A DNA stretch of 23,339 nucleotides, taken from Nemertoderma westbladi. Taxonomy: Eukaryota; Xenacoelomorpha; Nemertodermatida; Nemertodermatidae. Location: positions 64,001 through 87,339 of the forward strand of contig JAUCBJ010004880.1 in NCBI GenBank assembly GCA_032718475.1. Direction: 5' to 3'. The translations under genes were made by a program, and so were the position numbers. The notes beneath the pieces were generated by a model. It was given only the letters and a program-made list of their open reading frames with translations, did no database searches and was not told the origin of the DNA. Below are positions 1-8,481 of this stretch, piece by piece (the stretch's first letter is position 1; the number at the start of each line of letters is the position of its first letter).

Positions 1-2
1 TA

Positions 3-692
3 GCAGATGCACAGTTTCTACTAAATAAAGTGGAGAGGGCTATTAAGGAGGTTGGATTGCATATAAATGCTACCAAGATCTAATTCATGACCTTTAATGT
101 TGATGGAAACTTGACAACCAATGATAATAATCAACTAAGGAAGGTCGACGACTTCCAGTACCTTGGATCATGGATAGAGAGTAGCAAAAAGGACATAGTT
201 AGGAAAGCAAAGGTTTGGGTAGCTCTATCAAAAATGGATACCATCTGGTAATCAGATCTCTCCAGGCACCTGAAGACTAAGTTCTTTCAAGCCACAGTGG
301 AAAGTGTATTTTTATACGGGGGTGAGACCTGGACACTGACTAAATCACTTGAACAACGAATTTATGGTTGCTACACAAGACTACTAAGGGAAGCCCTAAA
401 CATCAGCTGGAGACAACACATGAGAAACGCCGAGCTTTATGGTACAATACCACCTGTATCAACCACCCTCCGTGAACGCAGATTAAGATTCAGTGGGCAC
501 TGCAGGCGAAGTAAAGACGAGGTCATACCAGATCTACTTCTCTGGCAACCAACTCATGGAAAGCGTAGTCGTGGACTACCGGCCATAACATATATAGATC
601 AACTTGAAAGGGATACTGAACTTGGGAGAAACGAAATTGCGACAACTATGGAGAATCGGGAAGCCTGGGAGGATCTCATTTCCACTGTCTGA
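3..692 (+). pseudogene. Decayed non-LTR retrotransposon: C-terminal part of reverse transcriptase
   Basis: One frame reads from the left edge to a stop at 690-692, broken by two in-frame TAA codons (81-83 and 249-251). It begins ADAQFLLNKVERAIKEVGLH, the segment just after the RT catalytic box, continues DDFQYLGSWIES (thumb start), FFQATVESVFLYGGETW (post-RT), and ends with RLRFSGHCRR and LLLWQPTHGKRSRG. The same order of motifs is in the RT at 8482-10605, so it is a related family. It is followed at 703-713 by CCTAGTAGTAG, the same 3' tail seen at the other copies. It lies in the intron upstream of the IIS6 exon and is cut by the window edge. Confidence 0.88.
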
Positions 693-814
693 GTTTGCTC
701 GACCTAGTAGTAGTTGTTATTTCATTTGCTTTCCATTTGCAATGGAGATTATTGTTTACACTTGTTTTATACTTTATGTCAATGTTTAATTAAGTTATTA
801 TATATTTCTGTTAG

Positions 815-939
815 GTAACTACACGTTGCTTAATGTATTTCTGGCCATTGCTGTCGACAATCTTACAAATGCTCAACTACTTACAAAAGCTGAGGATAAA
901 TCAGACCGTGAAAAGGCAATCAAGAGACAAATTCTCGAG
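815..939 (+). CDS. CACNA1-like: Calcium channel alpha-1 exon: domain II S6 and start of II-III loop
   Basis: Internal exon of the pore-forming subunit of a voltage-gated calcium channel, a plasma-membrane protein that admits Ca2+ on depolarisation. The acceptor is ttctgttag and the donor gag|gtcagt. The first two bases complete a codon from an exon upstream of the window; translation then gives [16 protein letters not shown] followed by [20 protein letters not shown]. This is the pore-lining IIS6 helix and its cytoplasmic end. In the family, NAQ-x-LTK after IIS6 is typical of Cav2, whereas Cav1 usually has NLADAESL, so I lean towards Cav2 or a Cav1/2 ancestor. It ends in phase 0, matching the next exon at 1861. 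The remaining upstream exons (domains I and most of II) lie outside the window. Confidence 0.95.
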
Positions 940-1072
940 GTCAGTTTAAAAATGTAAATACAAAATCTGAATAAAGAGATTAAAATATATGAATAAATGT
1001 GGTTTGCGAAAAAGTAGTGATGTTTTCCAGAGTTTGGGGTAATGCAGGTATAAAGTAGCCCATAGTTGTTTT

Positions 1073-1176
1073 ACTTCTACTACAATCGGGATCACTTCTA
1101 CTACAATCGGGATGACTTCTACTACAATCGGGATGACTTCTACTACAATCGGGATGACTCTACTACAATCTGGATG
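1073..1176 (+). repeat. 21-bp tandem repeat, about five copies
   Basis: Four consecutive 21-base units beginning acttctactacaatcgggat (starts at 1073, 1094, 1115, 1136) and a fifth shortened, diverged unit (1157-1176). The period is a multiple of three, so a frame through it reads a YYNRDDF repeat, which is not evidence of a protein. It directly precedes a retrotransposon 3' fragment. Confidence 0.9.
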
Positions 1177-1194
1177 ATTCATTGCTGCTGGGTT

Positions 1195-1658
1195 AAAAGT
1201 CACTCTCTCGACTTTTATTATGCTCTCTGGTCTAAAATATATTATACGAAATCTGCTTTTAATAAGTTGCATACCGCCATAAACAAAACAGTCAGAAATG
1301 TATTTCGTTTACATTTATTTAATGTTGAAACTGGTTTGCCTAACAGCGCCAGTGCTATGCTTGTTAATCTAGGTATTAAATCACTTATTGAAATACATAG
1401 ACATGCTCTATGTAGTTTGCATATACGTGTTGATAAATCTATAAACTCAATTATCTCTACTGTTCACTTGGTGTGTCGCCCAGTCTCAGTATTATATAGT
1501 AACTTCATAACATTATGTAGATAGTCCAATTACTAATTTAATTTACGTCCTAATTAAATTTTACTATACTATAATACTCCGTGCTAAATATTAATATATA
1601 TCTATCTTTTACCATATGGCTGCAATATGCTGAAATAAAGAAGATTAAATAAATTACA
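1195..1658 (+). mobile_element. 3' end of a second, different non-LTR retrotransposon
   Basis: An open stretch up to 1524 reads YALWSKIYYTKSAFNKLHTA, then INKTVRNVFRL and, further on, SASAMLVNLGIKSLIEIHRH. This resembles the extreme C-terminus of CR1/Jockey-like reverse transcriptase proteins (LWxxxYKxSxxKLxxxYNxxxRxLF, then SASxMF and a 'PSFxxLxRK' helix). It is not the family of the copies at 3-692 and 6.5-13.1 kb. After the stop come about 130 bases of AT-rich sequence ending ctgaaataaagaag...aaataaatt, like a LINE 3' tail. The left boundary is uncertain. It lies in the intron between the exons at 815 and 1861, in sense orientation. Confidence 0.65.
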
Positions 1659-1860
1659 CCACCACACCTCCCTTTCGCCCATCACTTTCACGATTGCAGA
1701 GGCAGTAAATCATGCATACATAGGATGCAGGCCGGGATATTTGTATTGTATAGGTGTAGATATGATATTGTGTACCTTTAATAATAGGTATATTATAAAT
1801 GATTAGTAAGAAAAATACTTCCTCTAGCAAAGTGAGGCAGACCTGCCTCCTCAACCTCAG

Positions 1861-2093
1861 GTGGCTGATGATGAAATCCAAACAGCCCCTTTAGAAAGAA
1901 CGATAAGCCAACCTAAGTTGGTTATGGATACACCATCAATACGTCTGGATAGATTCCATCCTCAATCAATAGTACAAGAGACCAATGGAATAGGCCATCA
2001 GTTCGTTGAAGAGAAATATGATGATGATGAAGATGATGACTCTGCACGTATACTTCCCTATACTTCACTGTTCATATTGAGCCCAACAAACAG
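1861..2093 (+). CDS. CACNA1-like: Calcium channel alpha-1 exon: II-III cytoplasmic loop
   Basis: Exon bounded by acceptor ctcaacctcag and donor ag|gtacgt, entering in phase 0 and leaving with two bases of a codon. About 78 residues: a hydrophilic linker (VADDEIQTAPLERTISQP), an acidic run (EEKYDDDEDDD), then ILPYTSLFILSPTN, which matches the conserved approach to IIIS1 in high-voltage-activated channels (the 'FSPTN' region). Together with the preceding exon the whole II-III loop is only about 100 residues, far shorter than the vertebrate Cav2 loop that carries the synaptic-protein interaction site; nothing like that site is visible. The acceptor is supported by a pyrimidine-rich run (cctgcctcctcaacctcag). 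Confidence 0.93.
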
Positions 2094-3610
2094 GTACGTA
2101 GTTTAGGTTTTCTTATATAATTTATTCGGTAGCTGCTTGATGCCTAATGTATTATTAAGTTGAACGTTTTTATGTTCTTTACTTGTAGAAAAGCGGTAGT
2201 GGAATTGCCATTGATTTGATATAAGATTGGGTAGTTACTTCTTACCATATAACTGATTATATTCAACAATAATTTTACCCTTGAAAACAAATACATTTTC
2301 TTCCTTTATCTCACTTGGGACTGGTTTTTCAATATTTTGCTTTGGCTACTATTGGCTACTGGCTACTGACTACTGGCTACTGACCTAGAGCAAAAACGGC
2401 TCTAACGATTTTGATGAAATTTTGCATGGACCATGAAAATAGATTTATATGGGTACTTGTGAAATGGCGGTTTAAATTGAAACATCTCAACTTGTTTTAT
2501 TTCGAAAAATAGCCCCAAAACACGAAAATTGCCATAGGCGCAATGATAAAAATACCAGCTGGCACTCATGAAAAGTGTATAGAGATGGCCTGGTAATGCA
2601 TTCAATAGGAATGCCAACTTACAAAGAAGTACTTTCTGTGCCAAGTATTATCACTCTACTCTACAACCCAGACAGTAAGCAAACATTAACTGGTTTAGCT
2701 GGCTATTACAGTCTTAGCTGAATAACTCTTCCCAATATTAATTAATTGGCGTGCAAGCTAAATGACTGTTAGTTACACAGTGTGTTGGCTACACAGTGTA
2801 TTGTACTATGATCTCATCGAATTATTGTTTTATTTTGAAATCGTTGTGCCATCATTAATACTGTGGAGGCTGTATGCTTATAAGGCTGAATGTTTACTCA
2901 GCCTCATAATGATTCTCCATAAGGCTACATTATAGTTTGAAATATAAAAATCTGTTATAATAATAATATAATTGTTGTATTTAATTAATATCGTGGTTTA
3001 CATTGAACAGTGTAAATTGTTAATCGCGGTTTACATTGAAACATCTCAACTTGTTTTATTTATTACTAAAATAAGAGCGAATTTGTATTATCACTTCTTG
3101 TGGGCGATTGTATTGAATTCATGACAACTTCTGTTATTATTATTAATCAATTGACACCTCGACTCCTCTCTGACTACTCTATCCGATAGCTATATCATTT
3201 CGCAAACTGCTCTCTATCTTCTATAATCACAACAGCTTTTATAATTCATTAGATGATTACAACATAATAATTATAGTTTGAAGTTGTCTAGAAAATTTCT
3301 CGCACACCACCAGGACCACCCTCACACTAATTGATTATCAGACAGAAGAAAAAGCTTTTACTTGACTCGTACTGTCTCCTACGACTTCCTTCACGGGCCA
3401 CTAGTTCTATCATTGAGTTATTTTTAATTAATTTATTATATTTATTTCAAGATGAATTCCACACTGACTTGAAAATAATTAACTTGGCTTAGAATGACTA
3501 TTGTGTTAAGTGTAACTGAATTATTTTGATAAATGTGATAATATTGTCATCAATTAGTGATCAATTAGTTTGTATATTTATATGCAATGATACATAATTT
3601 TATTTCACAG
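2094..3610 (+). other. Intron between II-III loop exon and IIIS1 exon
   Basis: No gene recognised on either strand. Contents: a short imperfect repeat of ggctact (2343-2384); a 36-base direct repeat with one mismatch at 2467-2502 and 3026-3061 (gcggttta[a/c]attgaaacatc...); and otherwise AT-rich unique-looking sequence. The stretch 2388-2660, higher in GC than its surroundings, may be part of an unidentified interspersed repeat, but no ends could be found. Confidence 0.6.
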
Positions 3611-3740
3611 AGTTAGAATGGCAGCTCATTACATCGTAAATATGAGACATTTTGAGAATGTAATCCTATTTCTTATTATTGTGAGCAGCTGCGCCTTGGC
3701 TACGGAGAGTCCTATAAGCATCGACAGTAACTTCAATTGG
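3611..3740 (+). CDS. CACNA1-like: Calcium channel alpha-1 exon: domain III S1
   Basis: Acceptor tatttcacag, donor aattgg|gttagt. The first base completes an Arg codon with the AG left by the previous exon. Translation VRMAAHYIVNMRHFENVILF continues into LIIVSSCALATESPISIDSN. The HYIVNMRHFE motif and the following hydrophobic stretch match IIIS1 of Cav1/Cav2 channels (family pattern HYIVNxRxFE), and the acidic tail corresponds to the extracellular S1-S2 turn (ALAxExP). Leaves in phase 0. Only 104 bases of intron separate it from the IIIS2 exon, the shortest intron in the window. Confidence 0.96.
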
Positions 3741-3844
3741 GTTAGTAAACAGTTAATAATCAAGATTCAGTACACTGTACCTTAAAACAAGTACTCATGT
3801 GGTGTCATTCAACTTCATTCTCATTACAATTTCTACATTTTCAG

Positions 3845-3904
3845 ACTCTTGATCGTATTGACTGGTTCTTCACTGCTGTATTTCTGTTGGAAATGTTGCT
3901 AAAG
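3845..3904 (+). CDS. CACNA1-like: Calcium channel alpha-1 exon: domain III S2
   Basis: A 60-base exon in phase 0 at both ends: acceptor tacattttcag, donor aaag|gtatga. It encodes 20 residues, TLDRIDWFFTAVFLLEMLLK. This is IIIS2, with the conserved pattern of a hydrophobic helix, a glutamate (LLEM) and a terminal lysine seen at the same place in high-voltage-activated channels. It is too short to find by length alone; frame continuity with both neighbours and the family match identify it. Small exons of this kind are normal for the channel. Confidence 0.95.
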
Positions 3905-4250
3905 GTATGAATGAAAGTTGTTATTATGATAGAGAAACTTAATTTTAATAATATACACAGTATGTACCGGTCGAATTATTAAGATAGTCATTTTAAGAAA
4001 TGTAATTATGTCAGTTTAAGCATATAGTCCATTATTAGCTTCCTGTGAAGGAGAAACTCCAGTTACACTATCAGTCAGCTCACATACATTTACCGTGTAG
4101 CTGGTAATGGGATGAGAAATGCAATCGATATAAGATAAAATATTATTCCAAAATATTTTAAAATATTTAATTTATTTCCATATTTTGAGGCATTGCTAAA
4201 TAGTATATGAACAGGTGTCATTCATCTTTGCTTAAATTCTTCCTCCACAG
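3905..4250 (+). other. Intron between IIIS2 and IIIS3 exons
   Basis: 346 bases, AT-rich. Ends in a pyrimidine-rich acceptor (cttcctccacag). I see no gene, repeat or mobile element in it. Confidence 0.8.
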
Positions 4251-4360
4251 GTCATTGATCTCGGATTACTTCTCCATCCAGGCTCATATTGTAGAGATCC
4301 ATGGAATATTGTTGATGGTGTGGCGGTGTTATGCTCTGTTGTCAGTTTTTCATTGGAAAT
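4251..4360 (+). CDS. CACNA1-like: Calcium channel alpha-1 exon: domain III S3
   Basis: Acceptor cttcctccacag, donor gaaat|gtaagt. The sequence begins VIDLGLLLHPGSYCRDPWNIV and continues with DGVAVLCSVVSFSLE. The RDPWNIVD motif is the conserved start of IIIS3 (family form RDxWNIxD), whose Asp and Asn are part of the voltage-sensor transfer centre. Leaves two bases (AT) that with the G of the next exon give Met. The S3-S4 linker is short. The following intron (4361-5839) carries a perfect hairpin and a composite satellite. Confidence 0.95.
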
Positions 4361-4911
4361 GTAAGTCTAAATAAAGTTGTTGGAAACAACCAAATGTCAA
4401 ACCAAGCGACATGCAATTTATAGCTGTGCAATGTCATATGTCATATTTATAGCTGTGTCAAACTTGTGAAAAAATTACGGTGTTTGGATCAAAATGAACC
4501 ACTAATTAAATTATTCACATCAGCTCGTGATTTTTTTAATAACATTCCTAAATTACTAAAGGATTACTTAGCCTGACTGAAAACTATGAATCCATATGCA
4601 TCATACTGCATACATCATGCTGCATTTTTTTGTATTAGCAGGAGTTATTGGCGTCCGAATATCAAGCACAAACTGTCATTGTTACTGGAAACAAACTGGT
4701 TATTTATAGAAACACACATCCTGCAAATCATCGGGTGTAAAAAGTATTGTGAATATTTTTACCGCTATTAGCTTCCATCAATAGTACTATTGAAATAGTA
4801 TAGTATGATACACAATACAATTCCAGGTATAATTTAAATATTGAATATCCCAGAACAAGATTTCTGAATATTTTTTTATGTTATTTTTAATTTTCGTTGT
4901 CACAGCTTTGC
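4361..4911 (+). other. Intron sequence with no recognised content
   Basis: First part of the intron between IIIS3 and IIIS4 exons. AT-rich; includes a short doubled tatagctgtg-type sequence near 4419-4456 (atttatagctgtg). Nothing else recognised before the hairpin that begins at 4912. Confidence 0.6.
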
Positions 4912-5003
4912 AAAGTCGGCAATGACGTCCAGGTGGGATCGACCACCGGTGACGAACCTGGAGGTCACCATTTCGATCCCACCTGGACGTCATTGCCGAC
5001 TTT
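4912..5003. repeat. Perfect 30-bp inverted repeat (hairpin) with 32-base loop
   Basis: The left arm 4912-4941 (aaagtcggcaatgacgtcca...) and the right arm 4974-5003 are exact reverse complements over 30 bases. The 32-base centre contains a smaller inverted pair, ggtgac (4948-4953) and gtcacc. GC-rich in an AT-rich intron. It could be the core of a fold-back or miniature element or an extruding palindrome; no target duplication was identified, so the class is open. Confidence 0.9.
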
Positions 5004-5350
5004 CCAAACGAGTGCCCGAAACTTATCATAATATGAACCCACTCATTCACCCAAAACACCAATAATAATTTATGTTGTGATAGAGACAGTGCTGCTTTAT
5101 GACAGCCCCCTTAGTACAAAAAAACCACTGAATACGTGGTTAATATGCTTAACATAGAATATTATAATAACATATTATTAACATACTATGTACACAACAA
5201 TCAAACATTATGCACTAGTTAGCAAAAATGCATGTTTTGTTAACTTTGATTGGGACCGTTATAGACTGATTGGGCAGTTATATTGTTGGACGAAATATCG
5301 TCAGCCAATTACTTCCCAGAAAAGTTGGGCAAAAATGCGTATGAATTGGG

Positions 5351-5650
5351 GCCGAGCCGATATGCCGAGCCGATATGCTGAGTCGATATGCCGAGCCGAT
5401 ATGCCGATCCGATATGCCGAGCCGATATGCCGAGCCGATAGGCCGAGCCGATATGCCGAGCCGATATGCCGAGCCGATATACCGAGTCGAGCCGAGCCGA
5501 GCCGAGTCGAGTCGAGTCGAGCCGAGCCGAGCCGAGCTGAGCTGAGCCGAGTCGAGCCGAGCCGAGTCGAGTCGAGCCGAGCCGAGCCGAGCTGATATGC
5601 CGAGACGATATGCCGAACCGATATTCCTAGCCGATATGCCGAGACGATAA
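5351..5650. repeat. Composite satellite: 13-bp units flanking a 5-bp array
   Basis: About ten 13-base units (ccgatatgccgag with variants) run from 5351 to about 5484. They pass into an array of 5-base units ccgag/tcgag (about 5482-5592), then return to diverged 13-base units up to about 5650. The 5-mer equals the tail of the 13-mer, suggesting the inner array grew from it by loss of the gatatg part. Neither period is a multiple of three, so long open frames exist on both strands; these are artefacts of periodicity. It sits within the intron before the IIIS4 exon. Confidence 0.95.
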
Positions 5651-5839
5651 AGCTGCGTCTGGCTAATCGCTAATGTTACAAGCGAGGTCGGGTGATATTT
5701 ATATATAAAAGTAGAAAACATTGTATTACATATTTACCTATTTCTAAACTGATATGCTATATTTAATTCATTAAGTAGTATGATTGTAGAGGTATTCCCA
5801 CACACATTATGTTACAATTTCATTTCCCTTCCATAACAG

Positions 5840-5936
5840 GGCTCAGCAAACAAGTAGTGCTGGAATTATCAAATCTCTAAGATCACTTCGTGTTCTCAGA
5901 CCATTTAAAACTATAAAGAGAGTTCCTAAACTAAAG
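5840..5936 (+). CDS. CACNA1-like: Calcium channel alpha-1 exon: domain III S4 voltage sensor
   Basis: Acceptor ttccataacag, donor ctaaag|gtttgt. Completes a Met codon, then reads AQQTSSAGIIKSLRSLRVLR followed by PFKTIKRVPKLK. Basic residues repeat every third position (K-x-x-R-x-x-R-x-x-R-x-x-K-x-x-K), the signature of an S4 voltage-sensing helix; the RVLRPFKTIKRVPKLK part matches the highly conserved IIIS4 end and S4-S5 linker (usual form RVLRPLKTIKRLPKLK). Leaves in phase 0. All ladder positions expected for domain III appear filled, so there is no sign of a lost sensor. Confidence 0.97.
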
Positions 5937-6271
5937 GTTTGTGCACTAAAAATAAATAATTATAAGAAGAACATTATAGATCTTTATTGAATCATCATCC
6001 ATATGGGTCATTGGAACTCATTAAATTAGCAATTCCGTACAATAATTATGGTTAATTAAAGCCAATCTTCTCTACAGACACAATTATTCTAAATAAAAAA
6101 TGAGCTTCTATGCAAAAATACTTAATAATTATATTATATTATATTATATTAATATGTGGATTAAAGCTAGATACTTGTTGTGTTGAAATATTATTATTTT
6201 TCCTTATTGTGATTTAACTTGCTAAATGTGAAATGTGATTTAATTTGACGATTCAATTATTTATGTTTCAG
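5937..6271 (+). other. Intron between IIIS4 and IIIS5 exons
   Basis: 335 AT-rich bases with a short attatattat run near 6131-6150. No gene or mobile element seen. Confidence 0.8.
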
Positions 6272-6432
6272 AATGTGTTTGATTGCGTTGTCACTGCCAT
6301 AAAGAACGTATCTTCAATACTTGTTGTCTACACCTTGTTCCATTTCATATTTTCTGTTATTGGTGTTCAACTATTTAAAGGAAAATTTTTTTATTGCACA
6401 GATCAATCAAAATTCACAGAAAATGAGTGCAG
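6272..6432 (+). CDS. CACNA1-like: Calcium channel alpha-1 exon: domain III S5 and turret
   Basis: Acceptor atgtttcag, donor tgcag|gttagt, phase 0 in and two bases out. It reads [20 protein letters not shown], then a hydrophobic S5 helix and [20 protein letters not shown], ending NEC. VFDCVV, the IIIS5 helix and [11 protein letters not shown] are near-invariant in Cav1/Cav2 channels; the cysteine pair in the extracellular turret (FYCTD and NEC) is preserved. The next exon lies 6.9 kb away because three retrotransposon copies fill the intron. Confidence 0.97.
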
Positions 6433-6509
6433 GTTAGTTCGCTACATTACATGTTAGATAAGGCAGATTTTGAAAATAACACAATATCACTGGTAATTTT
6501 CAGATAGAC

Positions 6510-7130
6510 CAACATGTCTGAGTGATTCAAAACTCACAGTTATACCCCTTGTTAACATCTCCATTTCCGAGGTCAAGACTGCCGTAAAGAACATTAAGAC
6601 CAATCGTGCCAGTAGATTAGATTGCCCCCCCCCCCCCCCCCCCCCCATATATTGGTGCCAGTTCCATAAAAGGCCAACCTAATACTCTATGGATCTTTTC
6701 TAGAAGTCTTGTATACAATACGATATAAGAAGACCAAAAGCTTGACATTTAGCATTGACCTTCCTCAGCAAATGTTTGATCATGTGCTCTATTATAATAT
6801 ATAATGGTGGGCATGAGCATGCAGATGACTTCTCAACATGGGATCATGGATCTGGAAGTCTGGTGAAGACTTTTAAAAACGTAGGGGAAGGCATTGGTAG
6901 CCATGAATGAACTATACAAGATTTGGAAGTCTCATATAATAAACAGAATCTCGAGGTTCGATTATTTATAACAGCAGTACAACCTGTACTCCTATATGGT
7001 ACTGCACTCCTATCCGCTTATATATTTATCCCCTATTTGACACCTGAATAGAGCGCCTGCACTATGTAGGATATTGCTCTCGTCATGATGACAAACCAGT
7101 GCGCAATCTTGTGCTTTGTGAAGCCTTGTG
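6510..7130 (+). mobile_element. Strongly degraded, internally deleted retrotransposon copy
   Basis: Patches match the RT gene at 8482-10605 in the same order and strand. About 6510-6625 corresponds to the region before RT (attaagaccaatcgtgcca shared). 6652-6705 corresponds to the VPVPKKGNLTLYG stretch. 6735-6775 corresponds to KTKILTVNFESPQQ. 6815-7010 corresponds to the FCYLGSWIRKSG to VPVLLYG part. 7040-7125 corresponds to RLRFAGHC to NLVLW. The segments between, including the catalytic box, are missing. A run of 22 C (6625-6646) lies at the place where the better copy has ccccc. No long frame survives. It is older than the two copies that follow it. Confidence 0.85.
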
Positions 7131-7179
7131 TTCAACAATAGGTCAGGTCAGGTATTCTATGTCATTGATCAAGAAAACT

Positions 7180-7895
7180 TGCCACCTCCATGCAGCATAA
7201 AGGAGGTGCCACCTGTAGCTGCATAGACCCTCTTACTAGGGCAAATCTGGTCCTGTAACTAGGACCCCCCTTCGTTCTGGGATAAGGACACACCCTTGGT
7301 CCTGGATTAAGGATCCATATAATTGGCTGCAGGGGTATATTGCCTGGCCAGGCAGATGGTGATCTACCAATGGCTGGTCAGGAGTAGAGTGTTCTCATGT
7401 CCACTCTGAGTGCACTTCACTGTGACCTGCACCTGGCAGCAGGGGTACAGGGCATGACCCAGCAGATGAGCTGCACAGCCAATGGTTGGTCATGTGCACC
7501 AGAGTAGATATGGGTGATGGGCCTCATATATGACTCCACTGCGACACCCACCCTGTGGAATGGCAAACCAGGGTGTGGTATTTGCCCCGAGAGCTGACTC
7601 GGCAAAAAAGCACCCCCCAACCCCCACTATGGATTACATTAGTAATGCGGAGGTCCGGCCACTAGAGGCCAGTGGAATTACTGGACACAATCGGCCTCAT
7701 AGGCATCAGTTATATCCTGTCCGGCTGCCTGTCTCACCCCCTACTGGAGAGAGAGCAGCCAACAATTATTTGAGTCCCTTTCCTGATGACCTTTCTGGCC
7801 CAAACACTGGGTCACCAGGGAGGACAGATTGTGAGGGGTAGAAGGATTCTGGAGTTGGAGGCTACACTCATGTTCCACCCCGACCAACAAAGCCA
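7180..7895 (+). mobile_element. 5' region of non-LTR retrotransposon copy 1, with repeated monomers
   Basis: GC-rich compared with the introns. Two related units of about 110 bases follow each other (about 7325-7436 and 7437-7550): both carry ggggta..., cagcagatg/ggcagatg, ccaatgg-tggtca and agtagag/agtagat. This resembles the tandem promoter monomers known from the 5' ends of some LINEs, which is an inference. No convincing ORF1 protein was found. The true 5' end is uncertain, somewhere between 7130 and 7260. Confidence 0.55.
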
Positions 7896-8470
7896 TTGGT
7901 GAATCTGAGGCAAGTCACTAGATTAGCCTCAGTAAACACCCTAACACTCGGGTCTCCAATGCGACAAGGTGAGCTGACTGCCTTGGCAGATAAGCTTTCT
8001 CTTAGCGCAGTGGGTGTTCAAGAGCACCAAATGCAGACTGGACATACTGATGAGGTTCTAATTAAGAACATGGGGGCGGTTAGCGACTTGCCCTCGCGTC
8101 AGCAGATGATAGTGGCAATGGTGGAATTGGTCTATTGATGAATCTAACTGCACATGCAGCATTGGACAAAATAGACCAAATCTCTAACCGCATCATCCGT
8201 TACCACTTATCATGTTCTGGAAGACTGGCTAAGAAGTTTCCTAAGGTGGTTCTTATTGTGTGCTACTCTCCAACTAGTGTTGCCCCTGTAGAGGAGGTGG
8301 AAAATTTATATCACAATCTACAAGCAGCTACTGATGTAGTGGATCAGCATGCATTCTTAACATTCCTGGGAGACTTTAATGCATGTCTGCATCAATCACC
8401 TACATCGCCCTGGGTCTATAGCAATAGTGCTAATCTATCTCTGTATCTCTCTATCTCTATCGGCATGACT
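7896..8470 (+). pseudogene. Broken AP endonuclease domain of retrotransposon copy 1
   Basis: This is the endonuclease that nicks target DNA for target-primed reverse transcription. The first frame (7896-8138) reads RLASVNTLTLG...GVQEHQMQ, the conserved start with its catalytic Glu. Around 8100 the homology changes frame: ADDSGNGGIGLLMN then continues in the frame of 8135-8500. That frame includes VLIVCYSPTSVAP, EEVENLYHNL and FLTFLGDFNA, the GDFN motif of APE-type endonucleases. After about 8400 the C-terminal part (including the Ser-Asp-His region) is missing and replaced by a short ctctatctctgtatctctct-type filler. So there is at least one frameshift plus a deletion: the enzyme cannot be made from this copy. 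Confidence 0.8.
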
Positions 8471-8481
8471 GGTCCTCTCTG

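Noticed and set aside
1066-1190. A protein with FYYNRDD repeats.
   Set aside because: A 21-bp tandem repeat read in frame, adjoining LINE debris.
4912-5003. tRNA gene or tRNA-derived SINE, because ggttcg and gatccc motifs occur on the minus strand.
   Set aside because: The fold is a simple 30-bp hairpin; no cloverleaf or A/B box spacing could be fitted.
5351-5650. CRISPR-like array.
   Set aside because: Units are contiguous without unique spacers and the genome is animal.
5188-5721. Long open frames on both strands through the satellite (R/A/E/P/S-rich and matching antisense).
   Set aside because: They arise from 13-bp and 5-bp periods without stop codons; no start context, homology or splice signals.
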